Source: Acidaminobacter sp. JC074 (GTDB taxonomy: Bacteria > Bacillota > Clostridia > Peptostreptococcales > Acidaminobacteraceae). From it: DNA of 64,000 bases. Of this stretch, positions 18,183 through 27,635 are shown piece by piece. The position numbers were made by a program, and so were the translations under genes. How positions within the stretch are numbered: position 1 is the first letter of the stretch; every line of letters begins with the position of its first letter. The stretch spans positions 1-64,000 of the forward strand of contig NZ_VANV01000021.1 in NCBI RefSeq assembly GCF_022496765.1, read 5' to 3'. The notes under the pieces are model-generated. The model saw nothing but the letters and a program-made list of their open reading frames with translations, had not been told where the DNA came from and searched no databases.

Positions 18183-20546
18183 TTATTTCTTTAAAAGCCA
18201 AAAGATTCCCTTTATATAATGGCCATTTAAAATATCTAAAATACCTCTAGTAAAATATTTTGGCAGGTCTTGATCACCATTGAGACTCAGTGCCCTAATG
18301 GGCGTTGTTTTAAGAGACTCTTCAAACATGATTAAACTTGCATCATCCTCATCTATCTGACCTACAACTTTTCTGGCTTCTTTTAAAATATATTTTCGAA
18401 CTTTCCTACCAATAAAAGTTGACTTAAGATCATCAACAAGAGAGTTCTCATGGAAGATGCTATGATCATATGCGCTGGTCACTGAGCCTTTAAGTTTATA
18501 AAAATCATGATCTGATATTTCGAGTATACCCTTATCTAAACACTTATAGGACTCTAGTTCACCATAGACTTTAGGATAGCTGCCTCCAATCTGGTCTTCA
18601 AGTACAATATCGCAAGTCAGTCTTATATCTCTACTGGATGCGCCAACATAAATGGTGTAGATGCCTTCTTCTACATGAATCTGATTCATTTCAACGTTGT
18701 AATAGCCGAAATCTAAATAGTCCAAGCTAAAGTCAAAAGATTGGCTATGACCTTTTGGTATCATTTTTTTATCAAAGGATTTCAACTCTTTTATGAGTCT
18801 AAAACCAGATGAATCTTTTTTTCCCACATAAACTTGTACAATTTCTTCACCATCAAATGAACCTGTATTTGAAACATCACAGCTTACTTGAATCTTGTTA
18901 TTTTCTCTTGATACTTCAAGATGCTCATAATCAAAGTTTGTATAAGAAAGACCATGACCAAATGGAAATAGTACATCTTTATTTGCCTTGTCATAATACC
19001 TATAGCCTACATATATACTTTCCCTATATGCCACATAATCTCTATGACCAGGAAAGTATTGATAAGAAGGTGTATCTTCCAGTTTTAGTGGAAAAGTCTC
19101 AGCCAATTTGCCAGATGGGTTTATTCGCCCAAAGAGATTGTCATATGTACCACCTGCACCTGCTTGGCCTCCCAGATAAGATTCTAGGACTGCTGGTATA
19201 TTTTCTAGCCATGGCATGGTGATTGGCGAGCCGTTTTGTAACACAACGACCATGTTTTTATTAACAGATTTAACAGCCTCTATAAGGGCTACATGATTGT
19301 CTGGCATTTCAAGGTGTCTTCTGTCCACACCTTCACTTTCGTATGTAGCGGATAAACCTGCGACAATTATTACAGCATCTTTTCTCTCAGCGACTTCTAA
19401 TGCTTCATCAATCAAGGACTTATTAACATGGTCGCTTGTGCTTTCATAGCCTCTAGCATAATCAAACTGAATCCCCTCAGCTTTCATGATGTCGTATAAG
19501 TTGTCTATTTTATGTGAGTTGACAATAGACGATCCTGCCCCTTGTATCCTAGGATTTCTTGAAAATTCACCTATAAGACCTATGTTCATGGATTTACTTA
19601 AGGGTAAAATACCATCGTTAACTAAAAGCACATTGGATTTAGAGACGAGTTCTCTAGAAAGGTTGTGGTGTTTATCAAGATCGACTTCATAATTTTCTTG
19701 TAGGCTCTTCTGACTTTTTTTAATCAGATCGACCATTCTGTCTCTAGAAGCCTCTTTGGCCTTTTGAGAGATTTCATGATCAAGCGCCAGTAAAAGCTTT
19801 GTCCTATTGGCCCTGTTACCTGGCATCTCTAAGTCCATGCCAGCTTCTAGACCTTTCACTCTGTCATTGACAGCACCCCAATCACTTATGACAGCCCCTT
19901 TATAGCCCCATTCTCCTCTTAGAATATCAGTTAGAAGTCTTTTATTTTCAGAAACATGGGTACCATTTAACCTGTTATAAGAAGCCATAATGGTCCAAGG
20001 CTTTGATTCTTTAACAGCAATTTCAAAACTCTTTAAGTAGATTTCTCTAAGAGCCCTTTCATCTACTTCAGATGAAATAACCAACCTTCTAGTCTCCTGA
20101 TTGTTGACTGCAAAATGTTTCAAAGAAGTTCCGACATTTCTCGACTGAACACCTCTAATCAAGGCTGCAGCCATAATGCCACCGTGGTAAGGGTCTTCTG
20201 AAAAATACTCAAAGTTTCTACCACACAAGGGTGATCGCTTGATGTTAACACCCGGTCCCAGTAGGACAGAGACGCCGGCCTTTAAACATTCATCTCCAAG
20301 AGCCTGACCCATTTTAAATACAAGGTCTTGATCCCAAGAAGAACCTGACAGAACTGCTGGCGGAAAGCATGTCGCTTTTTCGCTGGCATTGATGCCTATG
20401 TGATCAGACTGTCCATCCTGTTTTCTAAGTCCATGAGGGCCATCTGATACCTTTATGGACTTAAGACCTTTCTCTTCTAACCCATTTAACTCCCAAAAGT
20501 TTTTTCCAGAACATAAGAGCGATATATCTTTATTTGAATAATTCAT
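18183..20546 (-). CDS. Glycoside hydrolase family 3, beta-glucosidase-like
   Basis: 787 residues in the long GH3 layout: (beta/alpha)8 domain with KHFAVNNQE (K143/H144) and nucleophile D222 in VISDWG; an alpha/beta sandwich domain (about 300-520) with ESEGVDRRHLEMP, which often bears the acid/base; a fibronectin-III-like domain (about 570-660); and a C-terminal tail of about 120 residues. No signal peptide, so cytoplasmic. Follows the GPH symporter with a 2-base gap, in an operon with lacZ. Closely similar to the 791-residue GH3 at 44.8-47.2 kb. Aryl or oligosaccharide beta-glucoside (or xyloside) cleavage is likely; specificity is undetermined. Confidence 0.9.
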   Translation of the reverse strand: MNYSNKDISLLCSGKNFWELNGLEEKGLKSIKVSDGPHGLRKQDGQSDHIGINASEKATCFPPAVLSGSSWDQDLVFKMGQALGDECLKAGVSVLLGPGVNIKRSPLCGRNFEYFSEDPYHGGIMAAALIRGVQSRNVGTSLKHFAVNNQETRRLVISSEVDERALREIYLKSFEIAVKESKPWTIMASYNRLNGTHVSENKRLLTDILRGEWGYKGAVISDWGAVNDRVKGLEAGMDLEMPGNRANRTKLLLALDHEISQKAKEASRDRMVDLIKKSQKSLQENYEVDLDKHHNLSRELVSKSNVLLVNDGILPLSKSMNIGLIGEFSRNPRIQGAGSSIVNSHKIDNLYDIMKAEGIQFDYARGYESTSDHVNKSLIDEALEVAERKDAVIIVAGLSATYESEGVDRRHLEMPDNHVALIEAVKSVNKNMVVVLQNGSPITMPWLENIPAVLESYLGGQAGAGGTYDNLFGRINPSGKLAETFPLKLEDTPSYQYFPGHRDYVAYRESIYVGYRYYDKANKDVLFPFGHGLSYTNFDYEHLEVSRENNKIQVSCDVSNTGSFDGEEIVQVYVGKKDSSGFRLIKELKSFDKKMIPKGHSQSFDFSLDYLDFGYYNVEMNQIHVEEGIYTIYVGASSRDIRLTCDIVLEDQIGGSYPKVYGELESYKCLDKGILEISDHDFYKLKGSVTSAYDHSIFHENSLVDDLKSTFIGRKVRKYILKEARKVVGQIDEDDASLIMFEESLKTTPIRALSLNGDQDLPKYFTRGILDILNGHYIKGIFWLLKK

Positions 20547-20548
20547 AA

Positions 20549-21877
20549 CTAACTCACTTCTTTCATAGAATTTAACTGGTCTACAATCACCTTGTACTTA
20601 TCTCTTGTCAGAGGATAGAAAAATAACGGCATCATAGATAATGCAATACATAGAGCTGGCAACAATGTTAAAATCATATGCATGCCATTCAGTGTATGGA
20701 TACTTTGTGTTACATTCGGTACAAACTCAATGACAACCAACAAGAAACCTAATAAAATACCAGATACGGATGAAGAAGCCTTTGCCACAAAGGTTTGAGT
20801 TGACCACATAATGCCTTCTGGTCTTTTGCCTGTCTTTAATTGAACAAAATCAATGGTTTCAACCATCATGGATGGTAAGAGTACCTCTGCAGCACCAGCT
20901 GTTAAAGACGATGCACCCAACACAATAAAAAATAGTAAATGATTTTCAAATCCCACTAAAAATAGAAGTATATATCCTATTACCCTAAACATGAGAAAAC
21001 CTAAAATCAACTTCTTCTTATCATGTTTTTCAGCAAGCTTACTAGAAATAAAAATGCTTATCAGAAGCGGTACTATAATTACAAGACTCATAACTGTCAC
21101 AAGATTTGGATCACCAAGGTTATACTTTGCATAGTAAATACCAATAGCAAGCACCAGATTATCCACAATCATGATAAAGACTTGAGAAGCCAGTATCAAA
21201 AGTAGTGGTTTATTGAGTAAGAGCGCGGAAAAAATCTCCTTAACAGACAATTTCTCTTTAGAGACATTCACTCTTTCTCTTGGATTAAAAAACATACCTA
21301 TCATGCCGATCATCATAAGACCTGCATAAATCATCCCTACACTCCTGTAAGCTGAAATGTTATCTCCAAACCTCTGAATCAAAGGTACTGTTACAACCGA
21401 CACAAGTACAAATGCTACAGGCGGCACTGCCTTACCAAGGGATATAAGTTTTGTTCTTTCTAGAGAATCATTTGACATACAAGATGCCATTGACCAAAGA
21501 GGTATATCAGACACCGTATAAATCATACCAAATAAGATGTAAGTCATATAAGCCCATAAAATATGATTAGAGATTGGACTCTTCGAAAAAAGCATATAGA
21601 CACTGACCATAATCGGAACAGATACAAGTAATAGATAAGGCCTGAACCTTCCAAACCTTGTCCTGGTTCTATCTGTTAAAATGCCCATCATAGGATCGTT
21701 TATGGCATCCCATATTCTTGCAACAAAGAATATGGTGCCTACAAGGGCTGATGAGATGCCAATATAATCTGTATAAAATATCATGATATAAGAACTAATA
21801 AAAGCATAAACTAAGTTCTGACTAAAGACGCCGAAGACAAAGGAAGCTTTCTCAAGTTTACCAATTTGACTATTCAA
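20549..21877 (-). CDS. GPH-family sugar:cation symporter (MFS)
   Basis: 442 residues with about 12 membrane segments. The glycoside-pentoside-hexuronide signature RIWDAINDPMMGILTDRTRTRFGRFRPY is present in loop 2-3 (stated here as RIWDAINDPMMG followed by DRTRTRFG). It imports glycosides with Na+ or H+. The start codon is TTG, five bases after AGGAGG and overlapping the lacZ stop by 8 bases; the next in-frame ATG would remove the first membrane segment. Co-transcribed with lacZ and GH3, it probably imports their substrate, a beta-galactoside or mixed beta-glycoside. Confidence 0.88.
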   Translation of the reverse strand: MNSQIGKLEKASFVFGVFSQNLVYAFISSYIMIFYTDYIGISSALVGTIFFVARIWDAINDPMMGILTDRTRTRFGRFRPYLLLVSVPIMVSVYMLFSKSPISNHILWAYMTYILFGMIYTVSDIPLWSMASCMSNDSLERTKLISLGKAVPPVAFVLVSVVTVPLIQRFGDNISAYRSVGMIYAGLMMIGMIGMFFNPRERVNVSKEKLSVKEIFSALLLNKPLLLILASQVFIMIVDNLVLAIGIYYAKYNLGDPNLVTVMSLVIIVPLLISIFISSKLAEKHDKKKLILGFLMFRVIGYILLFLVGFENHLLFFIVLGASSLTAGAAEVLLPSMMVETIDFVQLKTGKRPEGIMWSTQTFVAKASSSVSGILLGFLLVVIEFVPNVTQSIHTLNGMHMILTLLPALCIALSMMPLFFYPLTRDKYKVIVDQLNSMKEVS

Positions 21878-24800
21878 TTTCTCCTCCTAACTCAATTGTA
21901 AAGCTGTATGCGTATTTTTTCTTCCCCTTCAGCTTATACTTGTCCATCAAGGCTAAAAACGCTGGAAGGCTGCCACCTAGACCTCTTTGCACATGGTCAA
22001 TGTTCAAAGTCGTTATATCTTCATTTTTTAGCTCATGTATATGTGTAGCGCTTTCTAAACTTTCAAAGCTATAAGGCCAAGCACTAAAAGAAAACTTATT
22101 ATCGTTAAAAATCTTTATCTTGTGATCATCACTAAAAAGTTCCAAATAGGATACATCACACCTGTTGCCATTTTCCTGTGGCTTTAAGTAATCATGTGTC
22201 ATATCTTTAACACTAGATTCATACAGACCAATCAAGGCTGATGACTTTCTATCAACATAGTTTTCATGTGGTCCTCTACCAAACCATTTGACCTTGTTAA
22301 AATCACCTTTTAGTCCACATGTAAAGCCAAATCGTATCAAGTCCTGTTGAGGCCTTCCTGACATTGAAACTATGACTCGATTATCTGTTAATGTATAAGA
22401 TACCGACAAACTCTTAAAGTATTTCATCTTATAGTCTAAGTCTATCTTACATGTTCCATTTCGATTGGATATATGACAGGATTTTAAACTTAGGCTATTT
22501 AATACATCCCTATAGTAACGTCCATACATGTGATAATTGATTTTTTCAATGAGTGATTTATTAAACTTTGGAAATGTAGCCCCTATGCCTTCACATTCAT
22601 TATCAATAGGTACCCTATAAAAGTTCGGTTCTAAGGCACTTCTTAGCAGTTCTTGGTCATTATAGACCAGTGATGTAATGCCAGCTTTTCTTTTTGAAAC
22701 AGACATCCTTATAAAGTCATTTGAAAGTTCTATAAGATCTTCGGATTCTTCTAGACTACATATGGTCCTAGCTGGTTTTGATTTTCTAGCTACAATGTTT
22801 ACAGGTACTTCAAACTGGTCTTTTGCTATTTCATGTCCTTTTTTACTATAAGCAGTTTCATCTAAAAGAATGCTCACAGTTAGATAGACTGCTTCTTGAT
22901 AGTCTGCATCCAAATCATAATCAAGCTTATAGACACTACTTTCTCCCGGTAATAAAGAGATTGGTAAGACCTGATCTGTCAGCTGCTTTTCTCCAGAACT
23001 TAAGGTCCATCTCATTTGTGCATCTAGTCTTTTAAAACTGTAGGTTGACTGGACTTGAATCTTGCCTGTCATCAAATCAAGACCTTCAATTTCAATTTCC
23101 TGATAACATTTCTTAACTTCGTACCAGGCAGGATGTGGGCTTCTGTCTCCTGCTAAAAGACCGTTTCCGCAGAAGTTCTTACTGTTTGGACTGTCTCCAA
23201 AGTCTCCACCATAAAGCCATTTACCATCTTTATATATAGATTGGTCCACATAATCCCAAATAAAGCCACCAATGCATCTATTGTATTTCTTAAAAGCTTC
23301 TACATATTCCTTAAAGTTTCCTAGGCCATTACCCATGTTATGGGCGTACTCACATATGATAAAAGGTTTGTCACCATAATCTTTTACAGTCAATCTCTTA
23401 CCAAATCTACCGCCTTCCTCAGCAAGGCCAACTCTTAATGGTTGTCCTTTACCAATCTTTACCGTATCATCTACAGTGGCATACATCATAGAAAAAACAT
23501 CAGATATATCTAAGACATGGTCTCCTTCATAATGGATAGGTCTTGTATGGTCAATCTTTAAAGCAGCCTCTTTCATGTATCTGAAGTTGTCACCATAACC
23601 CGATTCATTTCCTAGAGACCAAAAGATGATACAAGCATGGTTCTTATGTTGTTCAACCATTCTTTTCATTCTATCTACCACAGCCAGTGTCCACATAGGT
23701 TTTGAGCCAGGTATCTTATCTCTTAAGCCATGGGTTTCTACATTACATTCATCCATAACATATAAGCCGTATGTATCACACAAGTCATAAAAGGCTTTGA
23801 CATTTGGATAATGACTGGTTCTAATGGCATTGATGTTATTGGATTTTATGAGCTTAATGTCTTTCTCTAAAATCTCATAAGGCACGGCATGACCAAACTC
23901 TGGATGAAATTCATGTCTGTTCACCCCTTTGATTATTATGGAAACACCATTCACATATAATTGATTGTTTTCAATCTTTACTTCTCTAAAACCAAACTTC
24001 TGCATCCTGATGTCCACTAGACCGTGGCCAGATAATTTAAAATAAACATCGTACAAGTGTGGGGTTTCTGCCGTCCACTTTAAAGGCGACGTAATAGCTA
24101 TATCATAGGATAAGACCTTAATCTGTCCCTTCTTAACTGTGATGGAATCAAGCGTTTTCATTTGGTCATTGATTGTTGTTGAAAGTTTTAAGTCTCTTGC
24201 ATCTAGATTTGAATGGTTCTTAAGTTTGACTTGACACTTGAGGACTGCATGATTGTAATCTTCATCAAACTCGCAGTGGATATAGACGTCTAAAATTTCT
24301 ACTTTAGGCCTGGCCATAAGAGAAACTTGTCTAAATATACCTGATAATCGCCACATATCTTGATCTTCTAAGTAAGAGCCATCACACCACTTATAGACCT
24401 CCACAGCAACTTGATTGCTCCCAGAAACAATATAATCACTTATATCAAACTCTGCGGTTGTAAAAGAGCCTTGAGAATAACCAACCTTTTTACCGTTGAT
24501 CCACAGATAAAAGGCTGAATTGACCCCTTCAAAGGAGATAAAAACCTGTCTTTCCAGCCAGTCTGCATCCACTTGGAAGCTTCTTTTATAAGAACCAACA
24601 GGATTATAGTCATGGCTGATATTAGGTATTTTTTTCATATCAATGCTTGTTGGATACAAGGTATCCGTATAAATGGGTATACCAAAACCCTTAAACTCCT
24701 GGTTGGATGGGACTTCAATACTTGCCCACTCTCTTACATCGTAATCCTCTTTATAGAAGTCAAGTGGCCTATCACTTGGCTTATCTACATAGTGATGTTT

Positions 24801-24944
24801 CCATAAACCATTAAGTGATTTAAACCAAGTAGATTCTGTATCGTCCACTGAATCGAGTGGCATCATTCTAACATGACTTTTTTCTTTATTCCTTGAAATA
24901 ATGTAAGGATTATCCCAGTCCTCTCTATTTTTGAATTTGCTCAT
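21870..24944 (-). CDS. lacZ: Beta-galactosidase, GH2 (LacZ type)
   Basis: 1024 residues, the same length as E. coli LacZ, with all five domains: sugar-binding (about 40-210), Ig-like, TIM barrel (about 325-620), second Ig-like and the C-terminal small-chain domain (about 740-1020). VNRHEFHPEFGH and AIRTSHYPN are present, acid/base E447 in WSLGNESGYG, nucleophile E532 in ICEYAHNMGNG. Hydrolyses terminal beta-D-galactose. Cytoplasmic; first gene of the operon with the GPH symporter and GH3. Its upstream region carries one copy of the 35-bp element shared with the AraC gene at 25.8 kb, which may be its regulator. Confidence 0.96.
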   Translation of the reverse strand: MSKFKNREDWDNPYIISRNKEKSHVRMMPLDSVDDTESTWFKSLNGLWKHHYVDKPSDRPLDFYKEDYDVREWASIEVPSNQEFKGFGIPIYTDTLYPTSIDMKKIPNISHDYNPVGSYKRSFQVDADWLERQVFISFEGVNSAFYLWINGKKVGYSQGSFTTAEFDISDYIVSGSNQVAVEVYKWCDGSYLEDQDMWRLSGIFRQVSLMARPKVEILDVYIHCEFDEDYNHAVLKCQVKLKNHSNLDARDLKLSTTINDQMKTLDSITVKKGQIKVLSYDIAITSPLKWTAETPHLYDVYFKLSGHGLVDIRMQKFGFREVKIENNQLYVNGVSIIIKGVNRHEFHPEFGHAVPYEILEKDIKLIKSNNINAIRTSHYPNVKAFYDLCDTYGLYVMDECNVETHGLRDKIPGSKPMWTLAVVDRMKRMVEQHKNHACIIFWSLGNESGYGDNFRYMKEAALKIDHTRPIHYEGDHVLDISDVFSMMYATVDDTVKIGKGQPLRVGLAEEGGRFGKRLTVKDYGDKPFIICEYAHNMGNGLGNFKEYVEAFKKYNRCIGGFIWDYVDQSIYKDGKWLYGGDFGDSPNSKNFCGNGLLAGDRSPHPAWYEVKKCYQEIEIEGLDLMTGKIQVQSTYSFKRLDAQMRWTLSSGEKQLTDQVLPISLLPGESSVYKLDYDLDADYQEAVYLTVSILLDETAYSKKGHEIAKDQFEVPVNIVARKSKPARTICSLEESEDLIELSNDFIRMSVSKRKAGITSLVYNDQELLRSALEPNFYRVPIDNECEGIGATFPKFNKSLIEKINYHMYGRYYRDVLNSLSLKSCHISNRNGTCKIDLDYKMKYFKSLSVSYTLTDNRVIVSMSGRPQQDLIRFGFTCGLKGDFNKVKWFGRGPHENYVDRKSSALIGLYESSVKDMTHDYLKPQENGNRCDVSYLELFSDDHKIKIFNDNKFSFSAWPYSFESLESATHIHELKNEDITTLNIDHVQRGLGGSLPAFLALMDKYKLKGKKKYAYSFTIELGGEIE

Positions 24945-24990
24945 CTTTTCCTCCCACTTATAGAATAAAGAAACTATAGTGAATCTTATT

Positions 24991-25025
24991 GAATTAATTC
25001 ATGATATTTATAACAAAATCACTAT
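24991..25025 (+). repeat. 35-bp element, copy 1 (putative shared operator)
   Basis: This stretch matches 25749-25783 at 31 of 35 positions (core ATTAATTCATG and TTTATAACAAAATCA). It lies 47-81 bases upstream of lacZ, read against the direction of that gene. The AraC protein encoded at 25.8 kb is the obvious candidate binder. Confidence 0.7.
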
Positions 25026-25037
25026 CATGTGTTCAAA

Positions 25038-25061
25038 TTAAAAAAGACCCGATAAGGTCTT
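25038..25061 (-). terminator. Terminator of the 126-residue membrane protein gene
   Basis: AAGACC (25044-25049) pairs with GGTCTT (25056-25061); the minus transcript ends in a run of T residues. It separates this gene from lacZ. Confidence 0.7.
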
Positions 25062-25092
25062 AAAATCATATGTAATAAGATATTTCATTAAA

Positions 25093-25473
25093 CTATTCAA
25101 AAGGTCTCCAAAAGACCAGTAATAACATAAGTAAGTAGGCAATGAAGCCTGTTACAACTAATAAGATAGCCAGTATGATAAAAACAATAATGGTAACTAT
25201 TACAGTTGTGATGAAGTGGATGGTCTTGTAACGAAGCTGGTATAGGAAGTTTATCCTGTTGTACTCCCTTCGGTAGGCCTTATCAATATTCATATTTCTA
25301 TTGTGTTTTCGTAGATCATCAGGATAATAATCTCTTTTATCTTCAAGGTCTAAAAAGAAAAGAAAAATCTTGTAATGGAGCCTACCAATCTTAATGCCTA
25401 TGTCGTGCCAAAACTTTTGCCATGGTGTGTATGTTTTATTGTTTTTTCGTAAATCAAAATCCTTACCGTACAT
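25093..25473 (-). CDS. Small membrane protein, unknown function
   Basis: 126 residues. The N-terminal ~75 residues are basic and aromatic (many K, R, Y, with DKRDYYPDDLRKHNRN); the C-terminal third has one long or two short hydrophobic segments (about 85-122) ending in VFWRPFE. GGAAGGGG lies 11 bases before the start, a long spacing. Its own terminator and promoter make it monocistronic, between lacZ and the AraC gene. No family recognised. Confidence 0.65.
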   Translation of the reverse strand: MYGKDFDLRKNNKTYTPWQKFWHDIGIKIGRLHYKIFLFFLDLEDKRDYYPDDLRKHNRNMNIDKAYRREYNRINFLYQLRYKTIHFITTVIVTIIVFIILAILLVVTGFIAYLLMLLLVFWRPFE

Positions 25474-25748
25474 AAAAATAGAACCCCTTCCTTAAATGTA
25501 TAGGGCTATAATACCACATAAAAAAACGAATTGTTTGAATATTCAAAACAAACAGTCAATTGTTACTTTTATGTTAGAAACATCAGAAAAAGTGAACAAA
25601 AATATTACTATATTGTCTTAAAATCATTAATAAAAGTTATCATTTCCCCTTATAAGATGTTATATCTTTTTATTATATTTGTATTTTATTATACCTTCCA
25701 AACACTTTTTTTACTTACTGGCCTAATAAGTTCATATATGATATCATC
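25474..25748. other. Gene-free AT-rich divergent region
   Basis: Between the 126-residue membrane protein and the AraC gene. A 74-codon open frame exists here on the plus strand but has no ribosome site and an AT-driven composition, so I do not call it a gene. Apart from the 35-bp element at its right end I see no structured feature. Confidence 0.5.
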
Positions 25749-25783
25749 AAATTAATTCATGGTTTTTATAACAAAATCATTAT
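25749..25783 (+). repeat. 35-bp element, copy 2 (putative shared operator)
   Basis: Second copy of the element at 24991-25025, same orientation, 31 of 35 identical. It ends 12 bases before the AraC start codon, overlapping the expected promoter, which suits autoregulation. Confidence 0.7.
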
Positions 25784-25795
25784 GTAAGGAGTCTT

Positions 25796-26953
25796 ATGAA
25801 AGATTTACTAAAGAAAATCGATTTTTTCTGGTTAAGCTCCGGCATACCAGTTAAGGTCTATAAGGATAAAAAACTTATTCATTCAAAAAATACAAAGTCT
25901 CAAACACCTGTCGATAAGAAAGAACATGCTTCTGATATAGAAAAGCTTCTAGACTCAGATGACTTCATCACTTTTTTAACTTCTAAGTATGGCGAGCATT
26001 ACTTTGCAGTTAATCATGATACACTCCAGGTGGTCTGTGGTCCTACGGTATCCTATGCCTATGAAGAACAAACAGTTGTTAACTTGCTTGAAGGCAGAGA
26101 ACTTTCTCATAGTATAATAAAAGCATATGAACGATATTTTAATGCCCTACCAATCTACGCACCAAACAGACTGACTAAGTCACTCCCTTTAGTTATTTTC
26201 CTTTTGACTGGTCTTTACTATGATATTTCAAATCTTATGAAGGTGGAGGTGGATTTAGAGGATGAGAAATCATTTATACAAAACACCTCCAGTCACCACC
26301 ACTCCATGGAAAAGACCTATCAAATCATTGAGGCCATAAAAAATGGTGATACTGAAGGTATGAAGAAGATATTGATTTCTCCAGACGACGGACCAACAGG
26401 CATCCTAAGTAAAAACGACCCACTCAGGTCTTATAAAAACTTGTTTATGACATCTGTCAGTGAAGCCAATAACGCCGCAGTCAGTGGTGGTTTAGATTCT
26501 GAGACCGCCTTTACACTAAGTGATGCTTTTATCCTTAAGGCGGATTCATGTAAGTCACATGAAGAAGTGACTGAAATCTATATTCAAATGTTCTTAACCT
26601 TTACTGAGATGGTTCAAAAGGCTAAAAAAATCAAATATTCAAAACCCGTCTACATGTCTATAGATTATATCCATAAACACTATAGGGAGAAAATTAAGAT
26701 ATCAGATTTATCAGAACATGTCCATATCAGTGAAAGTCATCTTTTAAACTTGTTTAAGTCACAACTTCAAATGTCCATCAAAGACTACATCATTTATACA
26801 CGTATTGAAGAAGCCAAGAAACTTCTTAAATACACCAATCACTCCTTATCTGACATCTGTAGCATGGTAAGCTTTAATGATCAAAGTCATTTCTCCAGAA
26901 CTTTTAAAAAGTGGACATCAACAACACCAAAATACTATAGAGATTTCAATTAG
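25796..26953 (+). CDS. AraC-family regulator of the lacZ operon (inferred)
   Basis: 385 residues. The N-terminal ~130 residues (LLKKIDFFWLSSGIPVKVYK...) resemble the sensing part of YSIRK-targeted AraC regulators; a helical middle follows. The C-terminal double helix-turn-helix is ISDLSEHVHISESHLLNLF and LSDICSMVSFNDQSHFSRTF with TTPKYYR at the end. AAGGAG precedes the start. It shares a 35-bp upstream element with lacZ, so control of the lacZ-GPH-GH3 operon is the best guess. Related in layout to the AraC proteins at 39.8 and 47.3 kb. Confidence 0.85.
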   Translation: MKDLLKKIDFFWLSSGIPVKVYKDKKLIHSKNTKSQTPVDKKEHASDIEKLLDSDDFITFLTSKYGEHYFAVNHDTLQVVCGPTVSYAYEEQTVVNLLEGRELSHSIIKAYERYFNALPIYAPNRLTKSLPLVIFLLTGLYYDISNLMKVEVDLEDEKSFIQNTSSHHHSMEKTYQIIEAIKNGDTEGMKKILISPDDGPTGILSKNDPLRSYKNLFMTSVSEANNAAVSGGLDSETAFTLSDAFILKADSCKSHEEVTEIYIQMFLTFTEMVQKAKKIKYSKPVYMSIDYIHKHYREKIKISDLSEHVHISESHLLNLFKSQLQMSIKDYIIYTRIEEAKKLLKYTNHSLSDICSMVSFNDQSHFSRTFKKWTSTTPKYYRDFN

Positions 26954-26954
26954 A

Positions 26955-26984
26955 ATACCCCCTTCAGTTAACTGAAGGGGGTAT
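26955..26984. terminator. 30-bp perfect palindrome, bidirectional terminator
   Basis: ATACCCCCTTCAGTT and its exact reverse complement lie back to back between the convergent AraC and racemase-like genes, followed by GTTTTA on the plus side. A 13-15 bp GC-rich stem makes a strong stop for both transcripts. Confidence 0.8.
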
Positions 26985-26987
26985 GTT

Positions 26988-27635
26988 TTACCATTTGCAT
27001 GTCATTTTTAGTTCATATAAAAACTCTACATATTTCACACTGGCTACAATAGGATCAATGATCTTCTTGTTTATAAGCTTTTGCATGTTTTCAAAACGTC
27101 CAGATTCTATGGTACAACCAGGAATGATGATGCGACCAGCATCTTTACATGTATGAATCATTTTTCCTTCTGTTTTATCAGGATCCATTAACATGTCTTC
27201 TACACTCATACCAAGCGATTTTGTCTTAAACTTTGATGATTCAAACACACTATCAAACGTTTGAATAGAAATCCTCCTTGTATGATCTTCATTTCCAGCA
27301 ATAATTGTAGCCTGGTCATCCAACATAAAGCCTATGTGACTGGTCGCTTCAAAGGGTCCTGTCATGATGACACTGTGTTTCTCTCTCATCTCTTTTAGAC
27401 CGGGATCATAGAAGCATCCTATGATGTAGGCGTCATAGTCAGTAGAGTCAATTAACCTGTCCATGCCTTCAATGGCTTTTAATTCATCCTCTTCATTTTC
27501 AAGTGTGACTGCACCAGAATCCAAAGTTAAATAATCAATGACCGTGGACTTTCTAGCATAAGATTTAACACCGTCTAATAGACTTTCAAGAGCATGTTCT
27601 TTTCCAACAGGATCTATATAGGCTATCTTCATCAT
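26988..27635 (-). CDS. Asp/Glu/hydantoin racemase-family protein
   Basis: 215 residues with the family's two active-site cysteines: C74 in IIGCFYDPGL and C174 in IIPGCTIESG. These PLP-free racemases move a proton between two cysteines on amino acids or hydantoins. The ATG overlaps the stop of the transporter gene (ATGA). Last gene of the PucR-linked operon; it may interconvert D and L forms of an amino acid released by the peptidases or a hydantoin-type compound. Confidence 0.8.
   Translation of the reverse strand: MMKIAYIDPVGKEHALESLLDGVKSYARKSTVIDYLTLDSGAVTLENEEDELKAIEGMDRLIDSTDYDAYIIGCFYDPGLKEMREKHSVIMTGPFEATSHIGFMLDDQATIIAGNEDHTRRISIQTFDSVFESSKFKTKSLGMSVEDMLMDPDKTEGKMIHTCKDAGRIIIPGCTIESGRFENMQKLINKKIIDPIVASVKYVEFLYELKMTCKW

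Noticed and set aside
18809-19222. 137-codon frame antisense to the GH3 gene
   Set aside because: Lies wholly within a well-supported gene, has H/L/Y-rich shadow composition and no recognisable motif.
25531-25755. 74-codon plus-strand frame rich in Y, F and I
   Set aside because: No ribosome site, AT-driven composition, and it overlaps the 35-bp regulatory element; best seen as chance in AT-rich DNA.
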